Assembly: GCA_024516035.1 (NCBI GenBank)
Contig: CM044959.1
Coordinates: 21,852,741 to 21,916,740 of the forward strand
From: Bactericera cockerelli
Taxonomy: Eukaryota; Arthropoda; Insecta; Hemiptera; Triozidae
Reading direction: 5' to 3'
DNA length: 64,000 nucleotides
The notes beneath the pieces were generated by a model that saw only the letters and a program-made list of their open reading frames with translations, did no database searches and was not told the DNA's origin. Positions 34,569 through 46,385 of this stretch are shown in pieces. Numbering within the stretch: position 1 is the stretch's first letter; each line of letters starts with the position of its first letter. A program made the translations under genes and the position numbers.

Positions 34569-37024
34569 TGTTCCATTCATATTAACATGAGCTGCTACTT
34601 AGGTCCAGCAATGCCTCCAGGGGTTAACAGATCTGGTGTGGTGTGGGTGGCTAGGTCCCCTATCTGGGCGTCATCATTAGTTCTTTATGCTAGTCATTGT
34701 TATTATTTGGTTATTGGGCGTTATGTCTGTCGTTATTGTCAATGCGAGGATATGCTATCGTTATGTTTAGGTTGGGTGACATGTATTACTAGTCCAAGTC
34801 TAATGAAATCGCAGAGGAGTTCTTGCTATTGTTCTAGAATTTTGATTTATCTAATGATCCAGACTTGATGGACGTGTTATGAGTGAGGGATCCTACTGAT
34901 ATACTGTTACAAGGTTTGAATTGTCCGTGTTCAAATGTTCATTGAAAGTTAAAGTGATCTAGAGAATTTTATGTAATTGTGGTAGCTCTTTCTTTTGGAG
35001 TTCTAGACAATCTGGACAAACGTGATTTTTTTCAAAGTTAGGGTGGTATTTTCTTTTACGAATGGATCGCCTTTCAATCACTAAAAGCCTAAGAGAAGAT
35101 TGATAGATTGATTGATAATATTATAGATAATTTTATTGGTTTTATTCTTATTTACATTATAATATCCCTAAGCTAAGAGCTAACTTTTGATGGCCAGGTA
35201 TTGGTTTACTCCCTGTTAATATAGACCCATAAGAAGATTTAAGTATGATTCCTTATTATTATGTACAAATACATACAGATACACGTAATAGTATTATAAA
35301 AAATTGTTGCACATTATATTATGAGAGCATTAATTACTACATTCTACTAAGTTAGGTAGTATTAATATAAATAAACTCCTTTTTCTATTTGCCAAAGTTA
35401 CATAGGTATTTACAATATTTACTAATTAACTGAACTTGAATAACTGTGTCTCATGCCAAAAGAGCTAATTATATAATTACCTCACATGATTTGTTTAAAA
35501 TATTTACATCTTCTCCGTAACAATTACCCATGTACTTACCATAATAACTAATTTCCTGGATTTTCGAGAAGTCTCAGCTATTCCACTCCGGGATTTAAAC
35601 GATTCTATTTGCGTCAAGGTCCTATCATCGTCAGGCTCCATCATTTCAGTGTAAGGTACCCTAGTGACCGTGATAGTTAACAGTGGGAGGCCTTCGCAGG
35701 CTCATTTTTATTAGGTCATTGTATTAGGAACCTAGGACCCTCGTAAGCAAAGAAAATATAGTCTCTCCTTCACTGAACACCATTTCAGGACTTTACAGGA
35801 ATCATTATTGTAATCTCAACCTTGAGCATCTATCCCTCAAGGGTTCTTTCTGAAGGTCGACTGGATTGAATTCAACTTCTACCGAAAGAAAATGGACTAG
35901 TGATAGCTCCCTTGCTGACAGGGATCCTAACACAGTGACCTAAATAATCGTAACCGATACCATCTGTAGTCTTCTTTTCATCACCGAGGCTTAGCTCTGT
36001 AAAATCACATCTTTATTTATCTCTTTTGATTCTCCATAGCATACGAAGGATCTCCCTTAGATCAACCCTGATTCTGGTTATCCTCAGGGGATGTACTATG
36101 GTTCTCAGAAAATCTCACACCTAGCACCTACCAGGTATTACATGATAATAGATGCGGACCCCACGGTAGTGCCTCAATCCAGACAACCGCTACCGCATGA
36201 TCAGCACAGCTCCTTTGGAGTGGTGTTGTTGGAGTTAGAATAGCAAAAACTTTAGTATTATTTTCATATCCGACCCAAAGGACCATGAAAAATGTTGATA
36301 AATTGTAATAGGTAATTCCCAAGAAAGGCCCTCAAGCTTATTGAGTCTAACAGTATTTACACTTGGTTCCAACGAGCTTTGTTGGAATATGGATGGTCCT
36401 TTTCGTATTGGAATTTAGTAGTGTATCTCTTTGACTTTTCGAGGGTCCCCTGACACAATTTTTTTTAGGATGACATTCTTCTTTAAGTTATAGTCTTCAA
36501 TACATCGAGTTATGTATGTGATTTGCGCAAAAGAAAATACTATCAAGAAAGGAACTTATTTCACTGTGAGAAAGAAAGAGGATGATGTATGTGTGTTTGT
36601 TTGTAGTAGATTTTTCTGGATTAAAAAAGATAACGTTGTTCAGGAAGACATTTGAAGTTTAAAGGTATTAGGAATCTATAAAAATGAAAGCAGGGCTTGG
36701 GACTTTAAAGATTATTATTTTGGTAGCTATAGGTGTGGTAAGTGTGGTATAGGGACAATGGGACATGCATGACTGATCAAGCAAAACGCTAGTTTTGCAA
36801 CGCCAAGATAAACAAAACGAGCGTGCTATACTTACGCTAAACCGAGTTCGTATGTATTTTCTTTTGTAATTTTGACCTTCTTAAATAAAACTTCTTAATC
36901 TTTTTTCTTCATATTCGTGTTTTCCTCGTCGAATAGAAGATGACTACTTTTTATTTGACCTTTTTCTGACACCCCTAACCGCTTTTACGAGCACCCCCAA
37001 AATTAGTAAAAGATTCATACTTTA
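34569..37024. other. No gene seen
   Basis: 2.4 kb with no coding or repeat signature, apart from the short motif at 36777-36808 shared with 24865-24897. Confidence 0.4.
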
Positions 37025-37161
37025 TTTTTTTTACTTTCCTTATCTTACAATAAGGAAAGTATTGTATTCGTCGAAAATTTGACCTACCCAGTTTTTCACA
37101 TTTCTGGACGAATCATGGCCTCAGGATACCAAAAAAGTTGTTTTCAGCCATTGGTCCGTGC

Positions 37162-37227
<66 letters not shown>

Positions 37228-37710
37228 AAACAGGATATCTCAAGAACGGTAAAAGCTAGAAACTTGAAATTTGGTACACAAATTAATTTTATACACCAGA
37301 CGAACCACGAAACTTTTGGTTGAAATCGGCCGCATTCTGCGGCCACAGGGCCGCAAATGCTAGCCGCAAGCGCCGCTTCTTTAAATTGGTTAAAGATACA
37401 AAATTTTTTAGAGAACAACATTTTCTTAGATTAAAAAAATAATAGGGGTCTATTCTGATCATTTTTTTGATATCTTGAACTTTTTGGAACTCGGCCCCAA
37501 TTTACCGGTATTTGGGGGGGACCCGCTTTGACTAACTTTTTTATTATTCATCCTACATAGGGGTTGTGACATATCAAATTCAATGATTTTGAAGTGCTGA
37601 TTACGAATTTGGCATTGGTTTTAAGTTATCTGTTACCGTTGAGTCACCAGTGGCGGAATTCGACTCTTTTTTGGGGGATAAGGAAAGTCGTGTGATGTTT
37701 ACACCAGATT
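37025..37710 (+). mobile_element. Repeat family E1, longest copy
   Basis: Begins ACTTTCCTTATCTTACAATA followed by 'aggaaagtattg', a 10-bp subterminal hairpin. GATAAGGAAAGT recurs inverted at about 37677-37688, and the element runs to about TTTACACCAG. The (TCTG)n at 37163-37227 is internal. Relatives lie at 41660-41960 and 62485-62560. Class unknown; non-coding. Confidence 0.7.
37163..37227 (+). repeat. (TCTG)n microsatellite, about 16 units
   Basis: Perfect tetranucleotide run inside E1. The copy at 41.8 kb has only 'gtgcgtccgcctgtctgtga' at the same place, so it expanded from a seed inside the element. Confidence 0.95.
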
Positions 37711-38416
37711 TTTTTTTCCGCATTCGACTTACCACGGGCATATGGTTCAAGTTAAAATTATGACATTTTGGTTATGGGTTCTTAATGCTTGCAGCTCGAG
37801 GTTTTAACAACAAAAAAAAACTTCCGCGGTCACTCGGCGGCGCTTTGGCGGTATTGCCTGTATCTCAAATGCGGCTGATAATAGAAAGCTGAAACTTTGT
37901 ATGTTTATTATTTGACCAATTTACAGCTTTTCTTATTCTGTGTAATTGTTTTATAACTATAACCATTTATGAGTTATAACATTTTTTGTTGATTTTTGAC
38001 GTTCACCGACTTTTCTTCACGTAATCACATGTATCGCTATTAAGGCTTTATTCTATACGAGCTGAAACTTTCAGAACATATTCCTGAGTCTTGTCAGATG
38101 ATTCCTCGTCAGAATAGCCGTCTTCAAAAAATGTACGGTTTTTGAGTTATAAGCTCCTTAAGTCATTGGTAGCGCACAATATAATTTCGATTAGAGTACC
38201 TATGTTCTCCGAGTATCAGAGCTCAGGGATTCCTCAAATGAAATATACGTAATGGCTGTGTTTGCTGCCTTTCTTTCTTCGATCTTTTTTAGGTTATTTG
38301 GTCTTATAGATGAATGTATTTTTCTTCGTCTAGCTTTTTTTAAAGATATGAGTGAGATTATTCAATAAAATATCTAATATCTTCAACAATATCATATTGA
38401 AAATACCTACTTGATC
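37711..38416. other. No gene seen
   Basis: Possibly more repeat-derived DNA, since phrases such as 'gaaactttgtatgtttatta' resemble E1-type text, but no boundary could be set. Confidence 0.35.
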
Positions 38417-38430
38417 TAATGCACATAATA

Positions 38431-38735
38431 ATTATGTATGATTTTATTTGTGGTGAAGCCCAAGGCCTCTTCACAATTTTTTGTGGGTAGCGCTGCATTA
38501 CTAAGAGCCTCCTTCACATTTCGAATTATTCTATTACATTAATTTCTTTTTACTCTGGTAATGCCGCCACTGGTCGTTACTCATACAAGTAAGTACAATT
38601 TTTCCTCACGAGGTATGAGTGGACCCCAAACATCCAAGTACAGAGCAGAAAAATTCCTGCCCCGCTGGGAATCGAACCCAGGTCACCATGTGTGCAATGC
38701 CTAGCGCGCTAACTCACTCTGCCACGGTGACTACT
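38431..38735 (-). repeat. Full-length SINE family S7 with TSD
   Basis: TAATGCACATAATA (38417-38430) and TAATGTACATAATA (38736-38749) flank it, one mismatch. The head at the right end has B box GGGTTCGATTCCCAG. Confidence 0.85.
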
Positions 38736-38749
38736 TAATGTACATAATA

Positions 38750-40005
38750 TAATTTGTAATGTATAGAAAACTAAAACAATTAGGTATAGAGTACTAATTT
38801 AAAATAATCTACGATGTACGAGGCTATAAAAAAAAACACACACAACGAGTATTTACTTGTTAAGGTCATCTTAAGTTTTAGTATTTTGAAAATATGTAGG
38901 CCTGCAAGCCGAGATTCGGCGATTTGAGTTTTGTTTGACAATATCGCATCAACCATACGGAAAATTCAGATCCTCGGAGAATTGAGATCCTCCCTAAGCA
39001 ATCTAAGCATGCATACATAACACACATACATAACGGGAATAGTTAATGTAAAAACAATTTCACGAAATTTCGTTGTTACGCATTTGATTTCTGAGAATTA
39101 CCGATCCATAAAAATGCTTGACTTTACATAACTAAACACAAGAGAAGGGTAAACAAATCATAAAAGATTATTCCAATCGGTATCCGTGTAGTACCTACTT
39201 TTTTGCGAAAAAACCAAAAGAGAACTGGTTTTCTTTTGTTGTTTCATTGACCGATGATACTAGAGTATATCCATTTCATTATGATAGTTGAGAATCATCA
39301 CGACAAAATACGAGAACCAATCAGATTCCAGAATATCTTACAATGTTGCAGTCCTAAAAAATCTATTTTCAGTACACTCTCTCACTCGTTGCGATTAAAA
39401 GGAGCTCTACTATACAAAGGTCGGAAGGGTACGTTTGGTGCAGGTAATATTTAAAAGTTTTCGCAAATGTTTGACTTGGTTCACAGTCATCACAGTGCAT
39501 GGAGTACATAATAAATATAATATTTACTTCTTCATTTTTCTATTGTTTATATTTAGATTGTTTTATAAACATGTAGCTACCTACTACCTAAATAATTAAT
39601 CTGGTTATGATCAGTAGATCAGTCAGTTCTCACTTGTATTTGATATGAGGATTGGGCTAATAGCTTTATCCCTCTTATGGAGTAGGTAAATCATTTTTGT
39701 ACGTATTATCTTTATTTAAAAAAAAAAAATGTAGTTTGGTTTTATTATTAATTTATAGGTAAATGAAAAAATAGTAGTCAAACCTATTAGGAAAAATACA
39801 AATGAATCACTTCGGTGAAAATCAATGGTTGGGGAAATACACGCAAAATCATGCTGGTATTATTTAGTATTTTAATAATAAAAATCACAATAAAAATCAT
39901 CATACCTATATGTACTGCATCACATAATATTATTACCTAGGTACTTGGTTATCGATCAGAAATTTATGATTTTGAATGTTTGAATCTACATAATATGTAG
40001 ATACA
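38750..40005. other. No gene seen
   Basis: AT-rich. The frame at 39254-39454 is not recognised. Confidence 0.4.
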
Positions 40006-40007
40006 TA

Positions 40008-40448
40008 CAGGGTGGTCCAGAAAGTTTGCACCAAAATGATAGGGGTAATAAAAGAGACCATTTCCAACCAAAATATTCCCGGACATTTTCCTTTATTTTT
40101 TGTCGTTTTCAAAATGGCGGCCAAAACGTGTGTTTTTCAAATATGTGCGTTCAGAACGTTGACAGCCTAAATGAGCATGATCATTAAAACATTGAACGGG
40201 TTAATTTAACTTATTTTAATTAAAATTTTATTTTCAATTCAAAAATGCAATCCGTTTTTTTCTAGGTGGTACAGAAAAAAATAAAAAAATCAAAAGCCAA
40301 CCAAAGTCGGAATATTTGAAAAACACACGTTTTGGCCGCCATTTTGAAAACGACAAAAAATAAAGGAAAATGTCCGGGAATATTTTTGTTGGAAATGGTC
40401 TCTTTTATTACCCCTATCATTTTGGTGCAAACTTTTTGGACCACCCTG
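40008..40448. mobile_element. Foldback MITE F1 with 137-bp arms
   Basis: Starts CAGGGTGGTCCAGAAAGTTT and ends with its inverse. The arms (40008-40144 and 40312-40448) differ at about two positions. TA flanks both ends. Frames inside are shadows of the inverted arms. Confidence 0.85.
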
Positions 40449-40452
40449 TATA

Positions 40453-41337
40453 CAGGGTGAGCATAAAGTCTCACCCCACCCCCCGTATCTCAAGAATGGC
40501 TGAAAATACAAGGAAACGCAAAAACCCGCATTCCTTAATTTTTAGGGGGATTAATTTTCAGCCAAAAAAAAAATTGCCTACACGGCCCCAGTCAGGCTGG
40601 GCATGGACCAATTTTACAATCTTAAATAGAATGGTATGTCTTGTGGCATATTGTTTTAAAGGTCTCATAGAAAGAAGTTCATTACAACAAATTTCAGTGA
40701 GCTACAACTTACCGTTCTCGAGATACAGGGTCGGACGTCCTGCGTAATATCCATATATTTTGACCTAAAACTCGTTGACCGTAAATTCCAGAAAAATGAA
40801 ATTTGTTGATAATAACTCCTTACCGCAAGAACTTTCGAACAAATTAAAACTGGATTTGTTTTTTCGTTAAATTTTTTCGGACTTTTCGTCCGGGTGGCTG
40901 ACGAAACCCACCAGAATCTAATATCAACAGAGTATGTCGAGTTATAATTTTTTCGAAAGTGCTTGTCATAAGGAGCTATTATCAACAAATTTCATTTTTC
41001 TATAATTTACGGTTAACGAGTTATAGGTCAAAATATATGGATATCACGCAGGGCGTCCGACCCTGTATCTCAAGAACGGTAAGTTGTAGCTCACTGAAAT
41101 TTATTGTAATGAACTTCTCTCTATGATACCTTTAAAACAATATGCCACAAGACATACCATTCTATTTAAGATTTTAAAGTTGGTCCATGCCCAGCCTGAC
41201 TGGGGCCATGTAGGCAATTTTTTTTTGGCTGAAAATTAATCCTCCTAAAAATTAAGGAATACGGGTATTTGCGTTTTCTTGTATTTTTAGCCATTCTCGA
41301 GATACGGGGGGTGGGGTGAGACTTTATGCTCACCCTG
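40453..41337. mobile_element. Foldback element F2 with about 400-bp arms
   Basis: Starts CAGGGTGAGCATAAAGTCTC and ends with its inverse; arms run to about 40835 and from about 40950, leaving a loop of roughly 0.1 kb. TA flanks it. It abuts F1, sharing only TATA between them. Arm divergence is greater than in F1. Confidence 0.85.
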
Positions 41338-41659
41338 TATATTGTATCAACCTTAAGGTTGAAAGAAAATGTACAAGGAAGTATTGTGCAATGCACCTTC
41401 CTGCACTTAAGATTCTTTACTTCTGTAGTCTTTGCAGGTTTGGCAACCCTGCCTACGATTTTAATAAGTCATAGCTATCATAATGAAAGGGATATACTAT
41501 AGTTGAGTTATTTAGGGTGAACGTGTGATATTCAAAACAATATTGATAAATCATAAGAGAGTGTACCTACTCTTTCTATTTTAAAGAATTTGCTTCATGC
41601 GTGTACAGCTGTACACTGTACATAATTTTTAAAAGTATTTGATTTCCAAATTCATGCAA

Positions 41660-41960
41660 TTTTTTACTTTCCTTATCCTATAATATACATTCCTTATTGT
41701 CGAAAATTTGGTCTACCCTGTATTTCACATTTCTGGACGAATCATAACCTCAGGATACCATAAAAATTGTTTTCGTCCATTGGTCCGTGCGTCCGCCTGT
41801 CTGTGAACGAGATATCTCGAGAACGGTACAACCTAGAGACTTAAAATTTGGTATGGAAGTCGATTTTCTAATATACCACACGAATCTTTTAGTGGCAGAA
41901 GCTGACTTCTTTTCAACTGATAAGAAAAGTGTGGTGGTGTCACACCAGTTTATTCTCTTT
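41660..41960 (+). mobile_element. Repeat family E1, shorter copy
   Basis: Shares ACTTTCCTTATC, TTTCTGGACGAATCATAACC, 'ggtccgtgcgtc', 'gagatatctcgagaacgg' and the 'tcacaccag' end with the 37-kb copy. Confidence 0.75.
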
Positions 41961-42218
41961 TTAATTAGTTGTTTTGTAATGCGTTTTCGAACGACTTACT
42001 CACTTTGGTAATATTTTGCCGAAATTAAAAATAAAAAAATAAATAAGAACCGACTGTCCTGAATATCCATACTATCGGATTCCCCATTAATACATGAGGA
42101 AAAATTATCACTCAATTTCCGTAACCCACTGGCAGGATAGGCCAACCATGGACCAAAAATCCTAAGGAACAACTAGAAAGAAGAAACCCGGTGTAATAAG
42201 CTTAAAGGAAAAAATTAA

Positions 42219-42440
42219 AGGTGCAATATTTTAGATATATTGTACCGAAGAATAGAGATGATGAGAAAGGAAAAGTTTAAGACACCAATATTTCCAAGGA
42301 TATAGTTAGTTCTACCTTGGTGCTCGTGTGAAGTTATAGAAAATTGCAAAAAATGTAACCTACCAAAAATATCTGATATCCCCCAAAAATACACTTCGTG
42401 TGCAAAAGACGCCAAGAAAATTAGAATCCTTCAAATATAA
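42219..42440 (+). pseudogene. Gene-like cysteine-rich ORF with one stop, origin unknown
   Basis: In one plus frame 73 codons run from 42219 to TAA at 42438-42440, interrupted once by TAG at about codon 30. The peptide looks protein-like: charged N-terminal part with MMRKEKFKTP, then PWCSCEVIENCKKCNLPK with four cysteines in CxC and CxxC spacing, then YTSCAKDAKK. I do not recognise the family. The last 64 bases lie inside the left arm of the 526-bp inverted repeat, so that part exists twice. It may be an exon fragment captured by a mobile element, or chance. Confidence 0.3.
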
Positions 42441-42902
42441 TTAATTACCTTAAAATATTTCTAAAAAGGAACTGATATCAAATGAATGCCAAGTTCTCCT
42501 AAACTGGAAATCATTTGCCCAGAAAGAAGTCTCAAGCACAGAAATCAAACTGAGGATTGGACATGACATTTCCCATTAATCTACGATTTACCAACGCTAA
42601 AAGTTAACATTAAAAATCTTGGCAAGTTGAAAGCATTTTTTTAATTTTTGAAACTTGCCAAGATTTTAATGTTAACTTTTAGCGTTGGTAAATCGTAGAT
42701 TAATGGGAAATGTCATGTCCAATCCTCAGTTTGATTTCTGTGCTTGAGACTTCTTTCTGGGCAAATGATTTCCAGTTTAGGAGAACTTGGCATTCATTTG
42801 ATATCAGTTCCTTTTTAGAAATATTTTAAGGTAATTAATTATATTTGAAGGATTCTAATTTTCTTGGCGTCTTTTGCACACGAAGTGTATTTTTGGGGGA
42901 TA
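42377..42902. repeat. 526-bp near-perfect inverted repeat
   Basis: Left arm 42377-42628, right arm 42652-42902, spacer 23 bp. By eye the arms differ by a single base (TAAAAATC against its four-A equivalent). Beyond the outer ends similarity stops at once; there are no TIR-like or TSD-like ends. The transcript would form a hairpin of about 250 bp. Confidence 0.9.
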
Positions 42903-44654
42903 ATTTCTTTCTATTATAAGTGTAAATTGGTTTAGTGAGAGACAAAGGGATCCGGAAGCCCAGTGTTTATATTGATGGTTAAAGGTATCAGGGGTATATA
43001 AAAATAAGGAGTTTCGTACTGTAGGTATACATATGGATCCCTAAATCCACAGCACACTTTGATCGCTAGGAGCGGTGGTTCATGGGTAATGGACGTCTTG
43101 GTTCTCTTGGCTATCTTCTTCGATTATTTTGTGTTTTCAGAATCATCATGAAGAAGTCCTCTTTGAAAGTAATAGTTTTGTTGTTGGTAGGGTGTAACGC
43201 AAGTTGGGGGTTATGGATTCTATTAGTTGCATATGATTCAATTCATCCAGTCTGCATTATGAGGATGTGAAGGAAAATTCAGAAATTTAAACAAGAGGCC
43301 ATGCCTGTGGCGCGTGTGAGTTTATCGAGGCATGACCGACTTGTAATTAATATCTTATTATATAAAAGCGTATAATATATGTATTTTTAGGTGTCCACAA
43401 TAGTACAATCTGAAAAGTCCTTTGATGCCACAGTACAAAATTTAATCTGACGGATAAGATCTTGTTATATTTCTGAGGAAATGCCATTTATACATCATTT
43501 GTCACTTGTTATTTCCGCGAACGCGATCATGTCCTTCTTTATGTATTACAATAAATCATTGTGTAGCTAGAAAAATCTCTCTCTCACTCATTTTATAATA
43601 TTGGTATTTTCGGCCTTCTTCAATAGCAGGAATTGAGTCGCTATGTCCCCAACAACAGAACTCAATATGATCTCTAAAACCTGTATGTAATTCATTGAGG
43701 CTACTGGACAGGAGCACAGGAGCCTCAACTGACGGGAAGTAAGAAGTAATGTCTTTCTGGTAACTTCTGGAGAAGCAGTTGCTTCAACATTCAAGTTGGT
43801 TAAAGAACAACAACTAAAAAAATGTTTGAGGATCTTTAAAGCAAAGGAATTCAATCGCTTCCCTCAAACTTTGATGAGATTTGTTTGGGCACTTAAAAAT
43901 AAAAGTCTAAAAGAATTCACAGAAAATTGAGCATTCCTAATGAAATTTTATTTAATTTGGCCTCTGTAAGTACTTTTAAAGGACCACATTCTTACTAGTA
44001 CATTAGTGGGTATGACTGCTTTTACTACATAATAATATCTATAGCCACACTGAAAATGCATAGTTATATTTGTCCATTGTTGTCCAGTAAGTTTTGTGAA
44101 GTTCAGTTGTGCTTCGCCTCAGGTATTGTAGACAAGCTTTAGCTTGGGACATTTCATTGTGTTTCAAATTTTAATATCCTAGGATTATTCATCATCGAGT
44201 TAGATTTTTTTTATCAGTCAACAAGGATTTGCTGGTTATAAGAATTGGAAAATATATTCTAATCATAAATATTAATATTCAGTAAATTTAATTTGAATAC
44301 TTTCTTTTGTAGGTAAAAATCTACAACTCTATCTCACAAATCATAACTCACGAAAAAGTCACCAAATTATACACAATATCATTAAAATCTGGAAATTTCA
44401 AAACCTTCCTGGGATCTTAAATTTACTATGCGATAAGTTTGGAAGATTTATTTATGTATGTTTCTAGTAGCCAAGTTCTAGCTGATAACTCCGCAGGTAA
44501 CTTCCACTCTGTCGACAAAATAACTTCCAACAAATAACTCCTCTCAAGTCAGATACTACTTTATGGGCTTTTAGTGCTATAAACATTAGAGTTGTCAACT
44601 ATGCGGAGGACCATGCTGGTAACGGCATAGACACATTCAGTTACAGACCCAGGA
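42903..44654. other. No gene seen
   Basis: No motif recognised in the frames at 43082 (plus) or 43588 (minus). Confidence 0.4.
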
Positions 44655-44715
44655 CCAGGATTCGGTGGTCTAGTGGTAAATTATTTCCCCTGATAGCATG
44701 ATCCACTCACCGTTC
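44655..44715 (+). repeat. Degenerate tRNA-like head
   Basis: A-box-like TCGGTGGTCTAGTGGTAAAT and weak B box 'accgttcaagg'. Confidence 0.35.
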
Positions 44716-45651
44716 AAGGAAGTTTTTTATAATCATAAACGCCTGTGATTACTAGTTTTGTTGTAATTTCCGAAATAGTTTGGACTGAAATGGTGTTAAA
44801 ATATCTCGCTCTAGAAATAAGCTCAAGATTCCTTAGTATAATTTAAACACACTTCTTATTCAAATTATACTCGGAGATTGTTACGCCGCGCCGACAGTCT
44901 AAAGTGTAAGTATTTGTTATTAGAAGCCACAGGTAATGGGTTACTGAGCATTGTAGAAAATGTAGAATCGGAAGAAGCCATACGAAGATCGGAACATATT
45001 CCACTGCCGGCAACTCCTGGGCAGTTATGCCTATTTTAAGTTTCTTTGCCAGAAAACAAAAGAATTTGGTAGGCAATCACTCTGCGAAGTTGAATAGAGC
45101 CAATCCCTCTGCCCTTTCACTCACTCGACAGTCTGCCAACAACTTTGAACAAATGAGAGGTGGCTCGGGTTCAAATAGGTTTTATGATGCAATATTCCTG
45201 TCCTCAATCAATAGTCCACATATGCTGGACTATCAGGTATGCTTTTAGAAATGCTTTACATTAAAATGTCTAACTTGGAAGATGGACAGTTTAATGATTA
45301 GAAAACTTTTTCCAACACCAGCTTGATAAATAATAATACTCAACTGAGGAGGATTGATTCCGGTTCAAATGATCTCTACTTTACAGTACCTCAGAAATAT
45401 CTCAGTTCTAACACGTATCGAATTTTGTAATTGTTTATTTCACAAGATAAAAATGTCTTTATGTTGTGCGTATTTGATTTTTGTAATAGTGTAATACATA
45501 CTCAATATTGTCTCAATTTTTGATCTGACATATTAAAATAAAGAGGTGAGTAGAGTTAGCTGCATCAGTAATATTCAAGACTAATTCATTCAGATGAGAG
45601 TCAATCAGCTTGAAACAGCTGTTCAGCCTTCTGGCATGTTCTGATATCCTC
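44716..45651. other. No gene seen
   Basis: Nothing recognised. Confidence 0.4.
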
Positions 45652-45827
45652 ATGTTGCAGGAACTTCCCGATTTCAGGAACTTCTAGTTATTTCTAGATT
45701 GCTTAGGAATTTCTAGATGTTCCTGATTTGATTTTTTAATTCTCCAGGAATTTCTAGTTGTCTACGAATTTATAGAAGATCCTAGGAACTTCTAGAAGTT
45801 GCTAAAATCGGGAAGTTCCTGCAACAT
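45652..45827. mobile_element. Small foldback MITE with 23-bp inverted termini
   Basis: Starts ATGTTGCAGGAACTTCCCGA and ends with its inverse (45805-45827). The interior repeats GGAAYTTCTAG words. No clear TSD. Confidence 0.65.
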
Positions 45828-45899
45828 CCACACCATATATTATGTAAATTCTCAATTTTTTATTTTGGTGGATAAAATGGAATACTTGTTTTCGACCGA

Positions 45900-46165
45900 G
45901 GAGTGAACAGCCGTCACCCATCTCGAGGAGTCGTAAAAAGAAAGCTCCTGCCTGAAACAATGATGCTATAAACACAATGGCCCCCCTGCCCCCATTCCAT
46001 AGCGTACGCGGAGGGGGGCCGTAGCACGCGCGGTGGAGGCGTACAACCGGGATAACGACGGGTTCGATGAAATTGTCTGCATTTGCCTGCAGGCCAGATT
46101 CAGGATGCTGGCGTCTTAAGATAATGAAATCCTGCCTGCTCCCTCAAACGACAGGAGCAGGAGCA
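45900..46165. promoter_or_regulatory. GC- and CpG-rich non-repetitive island
   Basis: Much higher GC than its surroundings, with CpG-dense 'agcgtacgcgg' and 'agcacgcgcggtgg' and a GGCCCCCC/GGGGGGCC inverted pair. A short plus frame ends at about 46120 but has no start or known motif. It could be a promoter, an exon edge or a protein-binding element. Confidence 0.3.
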
Positions 46166-46229
46166 GAAGTGATCTTGGGCATTGTTGCTTCTGTGTTCAT
46201 GGATGGATGAAGGATTTTTTAATGATTTT

Positions 46230-46385
46230 AAAGATGATTGTTTCACGGGCTTTTTTATTTCGTAGCCATGAAAGAGCAACTACTGTAGACGCTTGTGTTC
46301 TATGTTGTAGCTTTCCCATCCCGTAGTATGCCAGCCCTCTGATGGGCGAGAATTGACACCATACTTCCCATCAAAATTTGAATAC
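46230..46385 (-). repeat. SINE family S2, body and tail
   Basis: The minus strand matches S2 through CATGGCTACGAAATAAA, 'gcgtctacagtag' and 'actacgggatggg'. No head seen. Confidence 0.7.

Noticed and set aside
40262..41396. Several frames of 70-125 residues
   Set aside because: They lie in the inverted arms of foldback elements F1 and F2 and mirror each other.
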